Part shown: positions 38,237 to 46,131 of the stretch, in pieces
How positions within the stretch are numbered: position 1 is the stretch's first letter
Layout of the letters: every line of letters begins with the position of its first letter
Source: Gordonia spumicola
GTDB lineage: Bacteria; Actinomycetota; Actinomycetes; Mycobacteriales; Mycobacteriaceae
Length of the DNA stretch: 64,000 nt
Direction of reading: 5' to 3'
Assembly: GCF_009932475.1 (NCBI RefSeq)
Contig: NZ_BJOV01000002.1
Location: 62,001 to 126,000 of the forward strand
Notes under the pieces: model-generated
The model's database searches: none
What the model was told of the DNA's origin: nothing
What the model saw: the letters and a program-made list of their open reading frames with translations, nothing else
Made by a program: the position numbers and the translations under genes

Positions 38237-38300
38237 ATTCGCTCCCCTCGGCGCATCCCCTCCCCTTCGCGGGTGAGCGGCGTCACCGAGGGGAGCGAAT
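38237..38300 (+). terminator. Long-loop hairpin after dedA
   Basis: Perfect 15-bp arms ATTCGCTCCCCTCGG / CCGAGGGGAGCGAAT separated by 34 nt, starting 28 nt after the dedA stop. The large loop makes it a weaker terminator candidate. Confidence 0.55.
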
Positions 38301-38375
38301 CGCATCCATAACGTTCACAGGCGATTCCCACCTGCCGTGGATGCGAATCCCAACGTCAGAGGCCATCGTTGGGGC

Positions 38376-38666
38376 ATGAGAAACCACCGCAGGATCACCC
38401 CGACCGACATCCCACTGATCGTGCTCGACGACGAGACCGTCGAGTACGCCCGAACGCTCGCGGCCGCGGGCACCCCGATGGCCGTCGTGAGCGATCGGTA
38501 CACACCGGTGCTTCCGTTCATGATCGGCAACAACGGCTACACCGTCGCACTCGTCGCCGACGTCGACGATCCGATCCAACTCGCCGAGGTCCTCGGACGC
38601 GTCGAGTCGCGGATCGGACCGGTCACGCGGACCGTCCGAGGGCATCACACGCAGCCGGCCGCCTGA
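38376..38666 (+). CDS. Small hypothetical protein
   Basis: 96 residues from ATG 38376 (MRNHRRITPTDIPLIVLDDE; an earlier ATG is at 38337). Mixed alpha/beta appearance (GYTVALVADVDDPIQLAEVLGRVESRIG), no membrane span, no cysteines, no family recognised. It stands alone between the dedA hairpin and a decayed gene. The codon pattern looks coding, but expression is uncertain. Confidence 0.5.
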   Translation: MRNHRRITPTDIPLIVLDDETVEYARTLAAAGTPMAVVSDRYTPVLPFMIGNNGYTVALVADVDDPIQLAEVLGRVESRIGPVTRTVRGHHTQPAA

Positions 38667-38706
38667 CGGCGTGGTCCGCTCACGTCACCAACGGTTCGCT
38701 GGGGTG

Positions 38707-38832
38707 TCACCACAGGTCGAATCCGGCGTTGACGGTGGGAGCGGATGCGGTGACGGTCTCGGTGGCGTACGGGGCCAGGGTGTGCCGGGGTGCGTTGATC
38801 CACTGGCCGCCGCCCGCCGGGGCGCGAGAACC
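38707..38832 (-). pseudogene. Remnant of a secreted-protein gene paralogous to 43586-44083
   Basis: The minus strand reads ...GGGQWINAPRHTLAPYATET, VTASAPTVNAGFDLW, stop. The intact gene 5 kb away reads GSGQWITAPRIVLAPHTSET, VVSTAP... and ends PSVNAHFTQW. The remnant has lost its signal peptide and the ~60-residue middle; the C-terminal piece is fused in frame to the central piece. An in-frame TGA at its upstream edge is the stop of the oxidase gene. The downstream flank (GTCCGCTCAC) is also shared with the intact copy, so the duplication covered the 3' flank. Confidence 0.75.
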
Positions 38833-40431
38833 TCAGACGATCGAGCCGATGTCGTTGGCGACGATGTCGTCGAGCGCCCGTTCGGCGATCGCCGCGATCG
38901 TCATCGACGGATTGCACGCGGCCGCGGTACCCGGGACGAGCGCCCCGTCGACCACGTAGAGGCCCTTCTGACCGCGGACCCGCCCCGACAGGTCGCATAC
39001 CGCGCCCATCGCCGCCCCGCCGAGCGGATGCCAGGTGGTGTCGACGAACCGGTTCGAATCGGTGAGGACGGACCCCGGCCCGGCGATCTTGAGCGCGGTC
39101 GGATGGATGTGACGCCACTGGATGCGGGTGTCGCCGCTCGCCGGCCACACGAGCCGTGCATCACCGGTCGACGCGTCGTACCTGAATCGTCCGCGTGACT
39201 CGCTGACGCCGTACCCGACCATCATCGTGCTGTGCACGTCCACGCCGAACGGCGGGATTGACGCCTGGATCACGGTGTGTGCGGTGGACGGCGAGTCCCA
39301 GTTGAGGCTGCCGAAGACGACCGGTCCGCCCTGTTTGATCCCGAAGTCGAGCCCCGGGTTGCTCCACACGTAGATGCGGTCGGCGTTGGTCCCCCACCCG
39401 CTGCCGATGGCGTCGGGCAGGTCACGCGCCGAGTGAGCCCGCGCCCGCATCAGCAGACGTGTGGTGTGCACACTGCCCGCTGCCATGAACAGCGAGGGCG
39501 TGACGAGCTTCTTCCGCGCGATCGTCGTGCCATGGACGTCGGTCTGCGCCACGTCGAGCGCCCACCGACCGTCCCGGCGGCGTTCGACGTCGAGCACTTC
39601 GTGAAGAGTCGCGACGGTGAGCAGCCCGTTGGCCCGCGCCTGTCGGATGTACGTGGTGTCGACGCTGTGCTTGCCGCCGTTGTTGACGCCGAGCGCCCCC
39701 GAGCCGTCGGTGTACGACGCCGTCATCTTCCCGTCGATCTCGGCCTGAGCGTACCGCCAGTCGATGGGCATCGGGATCTTGGAGACCGGCAGGCCAGCCC
39801 GTCGCGCGTGGTCAGCGAAGATGCGCGCCGCGCGGTACTCCGGCCGTCGGACCAACGAGTCGGGTGCGGTGGCGAGTCCGAGCATCCGCGCCACCCGCGG
39901 GTAGTACACGCGGTCCAGCAGGCCCCAGTCGAGCGACTCGGGCAGATGCTCGTTGAAGACGTCACGCGTGGGCTGCAGGGACATGCCCTGGTAGATGAGG
40001 CTTCCACCGCCAAGACCCGCCGCCGTCACCGCGGTCATCCCGTCGCCGACGACGGCGTCGATGAGACCCGCGTAGGGCTCGAAGACGGCCGGCTCACCGA
40101 AGAGCTGAGGGTCGCTGCGATGCCACAGCACGCGTTTGTCTGGGGCCGCCGGGTTCGGGAAAGTGGTCGCGTTCGGTCCCGTCTTCCATTCACGTCCGCG
40201 TTCGAGCAGAAGTACGGGCACTCCGGCTCGAGTCAGGCGCAGCGCGGTGATCGCTCCGCCGAATCCGGAGCCGACGACGATCACTCGATGCTCGGATGAC
40301 GCCGTCGTGACGCGGGCCGGCGCGGCCGTGGCCGATGCGGCGGCCGCGAGGCCGGCTGTTCCGGCTGCGAGGGCCGCGGCCCCGGCGAGGAACCCGCGGC
40401 GGCTGACGGCGTCGGACGGGGTGACAGACAT
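38833..40431 (-). CDS. Tat-exported GMC oxidoreductase, cholesterol-oxidase-like
   Basis: 532 residues. A twin-arginine signal, SRRGFLAGAAALAAGTAGLAA (RR at 11-12), precedes the FAD motif VIVVGSGFGGAITALRLTRAG (GxGxxG 54-59). Landmarks shared with Brevibacterium/Streptomyces cholesterol oxidase are AAGLGGGSLIYQGMSLQPTRDVF, NNGGKHSVDTTYIRQAR, FMAAGSVHTTRLLM, HPLGG with the active-site His, and GLYVVDGALVPG. In place of the usual VNPF it has ACNPSMTI. Likely a secreted sterol 3-hydroxyl oxidase or related alcohol oxidase. An alternative ATG at 40446 would add five residues. Divergent from a TetR gene that probably controls it. Confidence 0.88.
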   Translation of the reverse strand: MSVTPSDAVSRRGFLAGAAALAAGTAGLAAAASATAAPARVTTASSEHRVIVVGSGFGGAITALRLTRAGVPVLLLERGREWKTGPNATTFPNPAAPDKRVLWHRSDPQLFGEPAVFEPYAGLIDAVVGDGMTAVTAAGLGGGSLIYQGMSLQPTRDVFNEHLPESLDWGLLDRVYYPRVARMLGLATAPDSLVRRPEYRAARIFADHARRAGLPVSKIPMPIDWRYAQAEIDGKMTASYTDGSGALGVNNGGKHSVDTTYIRQARANGLLTVATLHEVLDVERRRDGRWALDVAQTDVHGTTIARKKLVTPSLFMAAGSVHTTRLLMRARAHSARDLPDAIGSGWGTNADRIYVWSNPGLDFGIKQGGPVVFGSLNWDSPSTAHTVIQASIPPFGVDVHSTMMVGYGVSESRGRFRYDASTGDARLVWPASGDTRIQWRHIHPTALKIAGPGSVLTDSNRFVDTTWHPLGGAAMGAVCDLSGRVRGQKGLYVVDGALVPGTAAACNPSMTIAAIAERALDDIVANDIGSIV

Positions 40432-40515
40432 GGATGCGCCTTTCATTCTTCGGTCAGGTGACTTAACAGGTGAACCGGCAGCCTCGGCGGGATGCGGGTG
40501 AGGGATCATGGATGC

Positions 40516-41157
40516 GTGAGTGTCGATCGCAACAGCAGGGCCGATGAGACCCGCGCTCGACTCTTGAGCGCGGCCGAACGACTGTTCGCCGAACGAGGGC
40601 TGTCGGCGGTGTCGAACCGCCAGATCAGCGAGGCGGCGGGCCAGGGGAACAACTTCGCGGTCGGCTACCACTTCGGCACCCGGTCCGACCTGCTGCTGGC
40701 GCTTCTCAAGGCGCATCAAGAGCCGATCGACGCCATCCGCGCACGCATGGTCTCCGAGGTCGGCTACGTGTCCGAGCTCAGGGACTGGCTCCGATGCCTG
40801 GTCCAACCCCAGCTGGAGCACATCGGGACCAGCCCCGGCCCGACGTACTACGGCCAGTTCTGGCAGCAGTTCCTCAACGATCCGGGCTCGGTCGAACTCG
40901 TCTACCGCGAGGCCTTCGAGTCGGGCCCGTTGACGACGATCCTCACCGAGATGTATCGCCGACTCCCGACGCTCCCCGAGGAGACCGTCCGCGTCCGCAA
41001 TCTGATGTCGCAGAACACCCTGATCTCGACCTTCGCCGACTTCGAACGCAGCAGGAACGAACTCGGCGCCCTCGACACGACGTCATGGTCAGGGTTCTCC
41101 GACTCGATGGTCGACGGACTCGTCGGACTCTGGCTGGCACCGGTCACCACCGACTGA
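40516..41157 (+). CDS. TetR-family regulator divergent from the cholesterol-oxidase-like gene
   Basis: 213 residues, GTG start. The HTH reads RLLSAAERLFAERGLSAVSNRQISEAAGQGNNFAVGYHFGTRSDLL, a classical TetR DNA-binding domain. The C-terminal ligand domain is of the larger type (LVQPQLEHIGTSPGPTYYGQFWQQFL). In the 84-nt intergenic space CAGGTGA occurs twice (40455-40461 and 40467-40473), direct repeats with 12-nt phasing that may be part of its operator. Ligand unknown; a sterol or other oxidase substrate is plausible. Confidence 0.88.
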   Translation: MSVDRNSRADETRARLLSAAERLFAERGLSAVSNRQISEAAGQGNNFAVGYHFGTRSDLLLALLKAHQEPIDAIRARMVSEVGYVSELRDWLRCLVQPQLEHIGTSPGPTYYGQFWQQFLNDPGSVELVYREAFESGPLTTILTEMYRRLPTLPEETVRVRNLMSQNTLISTFADFERSRNELGALDTTSWSGFSDSMVDGLVGLWLAPVTTD

Positions 41158-41404
41158 CCGGTCGCGCCCTCTTCCGCGACCACCTCCGTTTCCTTTGTTC
41201 GCCTCGCGGCATCACGCTCGTCAATAATCAGTCACACGACTTAAAAATGGAAGACGCCGATCGCAATGTGATGCAGGACACTACTTGCCGGCAATTCCTG
41301 GCCCGTCACCTTCGCATGGCACATACTCACTTCTCGACAGTCCAGTTCGTGCCGACGATGCGGCATCACGCACCCCGCATCCCTTCGCACTCCAGGACGG
41401 TTCC

Positions 41405-42919
41405 ATGTCTGCTCCACGTTTCCTCACGGTCGTCGTCGCCGCATTGTCGGCCGCGGCGCTGCTCGTCGCTGCTCCGGCGACGGCCGCTCCCCCACAAGCC
41501 GCCGACCCCGCACACTGCGGGCCCGGCTCGGCCCCGACCTCCGGCCTGCAGGGCGAGGTGACGGCCGCCGAACGCGCGTCCGGCCGGTCGAAACGCGGTT
41601 TCACGTGCAACGTCGTGCCTGTCTCGGCGTACGCGGGACACGGCGGCGGGATCGTCGCGGCCGCGTACGGCACATGCGGATACACCGGCACGGTGTTCCC
41701 CGGCTCCGCCGTCGGCCGGAACGGCGGGGTCCAGGTGATCGACGCGGCCACCCCGAGCCGACTGCGCACCACCGCAACCCTGGACGCGCCCGCCCTTCAG
41801 GCGGGCACCTGGGAGACGCTCAAAGTGAACGCCCGACGACGACTACTCGTCGGGACCGGGGTCCCGTTCCTGTTCGGGGCCGGTCTGATGGCGGTGTACG
41901 ACGTCTCCGACTGCGCGCATCCCCGTCTCCTCAACACGACGGCGGGCACGCCTGCCGCCCCGCTCCCGATCACCTCGCACGAAGGCGGGTTCTCCCCCGA
42001 CGGGCGCACCTACTGGACATCCGGCATGGGCCCCGGCCTGCTCAGCGCCGTCGACCTGTCCGATCCGGCGCGGCCCCGCGTGATCTGGCAGGGCCTCACC
42101 GGCCTCGAAGCACACGGGTTCGGCATCAGCGCCGACGGGTCCACGCTGTACCTGTCCCACAACTTCGGCGGCATCAGCGTCTACGACATCAGCCAGGTGA
42201 CGGCCCGCCGCACCGATCCACAGGTGCCGCTGCTGTCGAACCTGTCCTGGGACGACGCGGGCTGGGCCACCCAGCACTCGGTCCCGGTCGCCTACGGCGA
42301 ACGGACGGTCCTGTACACGCCGACCGAAGGTGGATCCGGAGGCGTCAAGGTGATCGACGCGACGGACCCGCGCCGCCCTCGACTCATCAACACGATCAAG
42401 CTCGCCGTCAACCTGCCGGAGAACCAGGACCGGGCGGTCGCGTCGAGTTCGGGCGGCGGAGTCTTCGCGTACGAGTCGCACTACTGCTCCGCGGACCGCC
42501 CGGTGAATCCGACGGCCTTGGCGTGCGGATGGACGTCGTCGGGCGTACGCGTCTTCGACATCCGAGATCCTAGGCGGGTCAAGGAGATCGCCTACTACGT
42601 TCCGCCGTCGAAGCCGGCGAGCCCGTTGACCGCATGGAACTCCCCGCACGTGATGAGCGCCGTAGTCGGCGTCCCGGTACTGAGCGCACCGTCGATCCTG
42701 GACGCGTTGCGGCGCGGCGAGTTCGATCCGGCGCAGGCGCGCAGCAACCGCACCTCGATGGTGCTCAGCGACCTGTCGACGGACATGTGCTTCTCCCCTC
42801 CGGAGTGGCGCGGCAACCGCCTGTACGTCACCTGTTCGGATAACGGCTTCCAGGTGATCGAGCTGACCAACGACGTGTACCGAGCACCCGCCGATCAGCG
42901 GACGACGGTGGGATCATGA
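41405..42919 (+). CDS. Secreted LVIVD-repeat beta-propeller protein
   Basis: 504 residues with a Sec signal peptide (about 1-28: FLTVVVAALSAAALLVAAPATA). The mature chain holds repeated blades of the VIDAATPSRLRTTATL / VYDVSDCAHPRLLNT / AVDLSDPARPRVIWQ / VIDATDPRRPRLINTIKL / VFDIRDPRRVKEIAYYVPP type, the LVIVD-like propeller signature, with 'Asp-x-x-Asp-Pro-xx-Pro' turns. Several cysteines suggest disulfides. AGGACG precedes the ATG, and its stop overlaps the DUF305 gene start in an ATGA. This pairing recurs in actinobacteria; molecular role unknown. Confidence 0.85.
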   Translation: MSAPRFLTVVVAALSAAALLVAAPATAAPPQAADPAHCGPGSAPTSGLQGEVTAAERASGRSKRGFTCNVVPVSAYAGHGGGIVAAAYGTCGYTGTVFPGSAVGRNGGVQVIDAATPSRLRTTATLDAPALQAGTWETLKVNARRRLLVGTGVPFLFGAGLMAVYDVSDCAHPRLLNTTAGTPAAPLPITSHEGGFSPDGRTYWTSGMGPGLLSAVDLSDPARPRVIWQGLTGLEAHGFGISADGSTLYLSHNFGGISVYDISQVTARRTDPQVPLLSNLSWDDAGWATQHSVPVAYGERTVLYTPTEGGSGGVKVIDATDPRRPRLINTIKLAVNLPENQDRAVASSSGGGVFAYESHYCSADRPVNPTALACGWTSSGVRVFDIRDPRRVKEIAYYVPPSKPASPLTAWNSPHVMSAVVGVPVLSAPSILDALRRGEFDPAQARSNRTSMVLSDLSTDMCFSPPEWRGNRLYVTCSDNGFQVIELTNDVYRAPADQRTTVGS

Positions 42920-43542
42920 CCGCCCGCACGGTCGTGACCGGGGCGGCGGCCACCATGCTGGCCGCCCTGGTGTTCGTGCTCGGCATCGCACTCCGGCCCG
43001 CGCTGGTGAGCGAGTCTCCGGCCGCGCCGTCCCTGTCGGCCGTCGAGATCGGCTACCTGCAGGACATGATCGCGCACCACCAGCAGGCCGTCACGATGGC
43101 GCAGTCCATCGACCGTGACGGGATGTCCGTCCCGATCCGCGGCCTGTCCAGGCAGATGGTGCAGGAGCAGTCGGGCGAGATCGGCACGATGATCGGCTTC
43201 CTGCAGATGGCCGACCAGCAGATCCAGTCGTCGTCGTCGATGGCGTGGATGCACGGACGCGGCCACGACCACTCCTCGAACGACGATCACGGCATGCCCG
43301 GTTCCGCCACGTCGGACGAGGTCGCCTCCCTCGGCTCACTCGGCGGAACAGCCGCGGAGAATCAGTTCCTACGTCTCATGCAACGTCACCACTACGGCGG
43401 CATCGCGATGACACAAGACCTTCTCGCCTACGGTCCGTCCGACGGCCCGGTGGTGCGACTGGCTCGGACGATCCTCGCCGTGCAGACACGTGAGACCGGG
43501 CTGATCGGCTCAATGCTGGTGGTCCGCGGCGTGACGGACTGA
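42916..43542 (+). CDS. DUF305 family membrane-anchored protein
   Basis: 208 residues with an N-terminal signal-anchor (about 5-27). The ferritin-like DUF305 pattern appears twice: YLQDMIAHHQQAVTMAQS and, after a His/Met-rich linker (MAWMHGRGHDHSSNDDHGM), LMQRHHYGGIAMTQDLL. The paired His-His and Met/His-rich linker suggest copper or another metal on the outer face. Translationally coupled to the propeller gene, so the two probably act together at the cell surface. Confidence 0.88.
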   Translation: MTARTVVTGAAATMLAALVFVLGIALRPALVSESPAAPSLSAVEIGYLQDMIAHHQQAVTMAQSIDRDGMSVPIRGLSRQMVQEQSGEIGTMIGFLQMADQQIQSSSSMAWMHGRGHDHSSNDDHGMPGSATSDEVASLGSLGGTAAENQFLRLMQRHHYGGIAMTQDLLAYGPSDGPVVRLARTILAVQTRETGLIGSMLVVRGVTD

Positions 43543-43585
43543 TCGAGGCGATGACTGCGCGGTCCGCTCACATGGCAGCGGATGG

Positions 43586-44083
43586 TCACCACTGGGTGAA
43601 GTGGGCGTTGACCGACGGGTATCCGGTGGCGATGTGGGCGTCGATGAAGTGGTGTGCGTAGCCCGCGCCGTTGATGCCGGACATCGCGGTGTTCACATCA
43701 CCTGCGGTGTCTTGGACCTCGTAGGTGGCGGTGGGTCCGGTCAGGCCGAGGCGGTAGTCGACGAAGTCGGTTTCGGATCGGCTGGTCGGTGCGGTGGAGA
43801 CGACGGTCTCGCTGGTGTGGGGCGCCAGGACGATGCGGGGTGCGGTGATCCACTGGCCGCTGCCTGCGGTGGCACCTGCGAAGTACTCGTTCTGGTCGGT
43901 GTTGTTGGTGATCGTCATGGCGACGGTCGGTTCGCCGGGGTGGGTGATGGGCATGGTGCCCGCGTGAGCCGCGCCGGCTCCGACGGCCGCCGCTGCGGTG
44001 ATGCCCGCGGCGACGGCGACGGCTGCGCCCGCGGCGGCGAGGCGGTTGTGGGAGAGGCGGCGTCCGGCGGTGGTGCTGTTCAT
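43586..44083 (-). CDS. Small secreted protein (intact copy of a locally duplicated family)
   Basis: 165 residues. The signal peptide is long and Ala-rich (to about residue 42, AAHA/GTMP). The mature part starts TMPITHPGEPTVAMTITNNTD and looks like an Ig/beta-sandwich domain (WITAPRIVLAPHTSETVVST) with no cysteines, ending HIATGYPSVNAHFTQW. A decayed paralogue lies at 38707-38832. It is convergent with the DUF305 gene across 43 nt. Unknown function; probably extracellular. Confidence 0.82.
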   Translation of the reverse strand: MNSTTAGRRLSHNRLAAAGAAVAVAAGITAAAAVGAGAAHAGTMPITHPGEPTVAMTITNNTDQNEYFAGATAGSGQWITAPRIVLAPHTSETVVSTAPTSRSETDFVDYRLGLTGPTATYEVQDTAGDVNTAMSGINGAGYAHHFIDAHIATGYPSVNAHFTQW

Positions 44084-44409
44084 GGTGGTTCCTCGTCTCT
44101 GGCGTGTGGCCGGTGGTGTGTCGTTGTCTGACACCCATGACTCTGCCCGCCGGAGAGGTCGGTGAACGTCCCCACGACGGGGGATGCACCGGTGGAAACA
44201 CAGGTCCACCGATCGGGGGAAGACGTCCGGTCGACGGCGCGCCGCGCGGCACTCCGCCCGTCGGACCAGCGACTCGGGCACGCGCGGTCAAGGGGTGAAT
44301 CGGTGTCGCGTGGTGACACCGATTCACCCCTTGAGCCTCAAATCATCGTCCCGGGAATCGAATCACCTAGGCTCGTGGACGACCGCACCGAACGAGGATG
44401 GAGACCGCA
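44084..44409. other. 326-nt intergenic region between divergent genes, with a 20-bp perfect hairpin
   Basis: No credible ORF is seen. At 44288-44334 an arm TCAAGGGGTGAATCGGTGTC meets its exact complement across the 7-nt GCGTGGT. Unlike the other hairpins here it lies between divergent genes, ~65 nt upstream of a possible -10 (TAGGCT, 44368-44373), so it may be an end-point for an unseen short transcript, a regulator site or a repeat remnant. The rest of the region shows nothing I can assign. Confidence 0.6.
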
Positions 44410-44829
44410 GTGAGCGATTGGAACACCCAGATCATCGACGAGTTTCGCGCCAACGAGGGCCGCGTCGGCGGGCCCTTCGAGGGCGCCCCGATGCTGCTGG
44501 TGCATCATGTGGGACGCAAGTCGGGCAAGCAGACGGTCTCCCCCATGATGTATCTGCAGTCCGACGACGACCCCGCCACGATCTACGTCTTCGCCTCCAA
44601 GGCCGGCGCGCCGACGCACCCGGCCTGGTACTTCAACCTCGTCGCCGCGGGCCGGGCCACCGTCGAGCGCGGCACGCAGACCTACGACGTCACCGTCGCC
44701 GAACTGACAGGTGACGACCGCGACCGCGTGTACGCCGAACAGGCCTCCCGCTACCCGGGCTTCGCCGAGTACGCCGAGAAGACCGCGGGCGTCCGCGTGA
44801 TCCCCGTGCTCGCACTCACCCGAGTCTGA
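44410..44829 (+). CDS. F420(deazaflavin)-dependent nitroreductase family protein
   Basis: 139 residues of the Ddn/split-barrel type: MSDWNTQIIDEFRANEGRVG, then PMLLVHHVGRKSGKQTVSPMMYL, PATIYVFASKAGAPTHPAWYFNLVA and YAEQASRYPGFAEYAEKTAG. The GRKSG and GAPTHPAWYFNL blocks are the F420-phosphate and isoalloxazine-site hallmarks of this family. Likely a quinone or nitro-compound reductase. The GTG at 44410 has GGAG 7 nt upstream; an in-frame ATG at 44398 is the alternative. Confidence 0.92.
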   Translation: MSDWNTQIIDEFRANEGRVGGPFEGAPMLLVHHVGRKSGKQTVSPMMYLQSDDDPATIYVFASKAGAPTHPAWYFNLVAAGRATVERGTQTYDVTVAELTGDDRDRVYAEQASRYPGFAEYAEKTAGVRVIPVLALTRV

Positions 44830-44835
44830 ATCGAC

Positions 44836-45573
44836 CTACCAGGCCTGATCGAGGTCGGCGTGGCGGGCGATCCACGAGTGCATGACGATCCCCGCGGCGA
44901 CACCCGCGTTGATGCTGCGCGTGGACCCGAACTGGGCGATGGACACGGTGAGGTCGGCGCGGGACTGCGCGTCGTCGCTGACGCCTGGACCTTCCTGTCC
45001 GAACAGCAGGACGCACCTGCGCGGAAGGTCGGTGCGCTCCACCGGCACCGAGCCGGGGGTGTTGTCGACGGCGACGACAGTCAGACCGTTGTCCCGCGCC
45101 CACGCGATGAGCTCGTCGACCGTGTCGTGGTGGCGCAGATGCTGGTAGCGGTCGGTGACCATCGCTCCGCGACGGTTCCAGCGGCGGCGGCCGACGATGT
45201 GCACCTCGGCGGCCAGGAACGCGTTGGCCGTCCGCACCACGGTGCCGATGTTGGCGTCGTGCGCCCAGTTCTCGATGGCTACGTGGAAGTCATGGCGGCG
45301 CGTGTCGAGGTCGGCGACGATGGCCTCACGCCGCCAGTACCGGTAGTCGTCGACCACGTTGCGCCGGTCCCCGTCCGCGACCAGCTCCGGGTCGAGCCGC
45401 GGATCGTCGGGAGACTGACCCGGACGTTCGACGGCCCACGGGCCCACTCCGACGGCGGGCCCCACACCGGTGACCCACTCGGTGGGTCCGGTCGTCTCGA
45501 CTGCGCTCGACGGGCCGGAGGACTGGCTCAACGGGCCGGAGGACTCGCTCGACGAGCCCGGAACGTCAGGCAA
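44836..45573 (-). CDS. SpoU-family (TrmH-type) RNA 2'-O-methyltransferase with repeat-derived N terminus
   Basis: 245 residues. SPOUT motifs: HDANIGTVVRTANAF (motif 1), CVLLFGQEGPGVSDD (motif 2) and STRSINAGVAAGIVMHSW (motif 3), matching actinobacterial Rv0380c-like proteins. The start is a TTG inside pyrE (overlap 8 nt). The first ~30 residues are Ser/Gly/Pro-rich and come from two repeats: a 21-nt tandem giving SSGPLSQ/SSGPSSA, and the palindromic TCGA repeat giving SSAVETT. The conserved part seems to begin at GPTEW. Target RNA unknown. Confidence 0.9.
   Translation of the reverse strand: MPDVPGSSSESSGPLSQSSGPSSAVETTGPTEWVTGVGPAVGVGPWAVERPGQSPDDPRLDPELVADGDRRNVVDDYRYWRREAIVADLDTRRHDFHVAIENWAHDANIGTVVRTANAFLAAEVHIVGRRRWNRRGAMVTDRYQHLRHHDTVDELIAWARDNGLTVVAVDNTPGSVPVERTDLPRRCVLLFGQEGPGVSDDAQSRADLTVSIAQFGSTRSINAGVAAGIVMHSWIARHADLDQAW
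45495..45550. repeat. Palindromic repeat copy 2 plus a 21-nt tandem repeat inside the methyltransferase gene
   Basis: TCTCGACTGCGCTCGA (45495-45510) is the complement of the ppa-side and kdpB copies. It is followed by two 21-nt units beginning ACGGGCCGGAGGACT. Both stay in frame and only lengthen a disordered N terminus. Confidence 0.75.
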
Positions 45574-46105
45574 GGCCGAGGTCGGCCAGCCCCAGCAGCG
45601 AGCGGTACGGCACGCCGAGCGCGCCGATCACCTCGTCGGCTCCGGTGGCCCGGTCGACGACGGTGGCGACACCGACGACCTCGGCACCGATCTCACGCGC
45701 GGCCTCCACGGCCTGCGACGGAGACGCACCGGTTGTCGACGTGTCCTCGACGACGAGCACCTTCTTGCCGACGATGTCCGGGCCCTCGATGCGGCGCTGC
45801 ATGCCGTGCGCCTTGGCGGCCTTGCGGACCACGAACGTGTCGATCGGGCGACCGTCCGCGTGCATGATCGACGTCGCCACGGGATCGGCGCCGAGGGTGA
45901 GGCCGCCGACCGACACGTAGTCCCAGTCGGCGGTCAGCTCGCGCATGAGCTTGCCGATGAGGCGGCTCGCCTCGTGGTGGAGGGTCGCGCGGCGCAGGTC
46001 GACGTAGTAGTCGGCCTCCTTGCCCGACGAGAGGGTCACCCTGCCGTGGACGACGGCGAGTTCGGTGACGAGTTCGGCGAGGCGCGCGCGATCGGCGTCC
46101 GACAT
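45566..46105 (-). CDS. pyrE: Orotate phosphoribosyltransferase
   Basis: Forms OMP from orotate and PRPP in pyrimidine synthesis. The 179 residues show SSGKEADYYVDLRRATLH, the lysine-rich loop VVRKAAKAHGMQRRIEG and the PRPP signature VLVVEDTSTTGAS. Normal length. It follows an Rv0383c-like gene by 26 nt and overlaps the methyltransferase, the same order as in mycobacteria. Confidence 0.96.
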   Translation of the reverse strand: MSDADRARLAELVTELAVVHGRVTLSSGKEADYYVDLRRATLHHEASRLIGKLMRELTADWDYVSVGGLTLGADPVATSIMHADGRPIDTFVVRKAAKAHGMQRRIEGPDIVGKKVLVVEDTSTTGASPSQAVEAAREIGAEVVGVATVVDRATGADEVIGALGVPYRSLLGLADLGLA

Positions 46106-46131
46106 GATGCTCCTGTTCTAGGTGACGCCGG

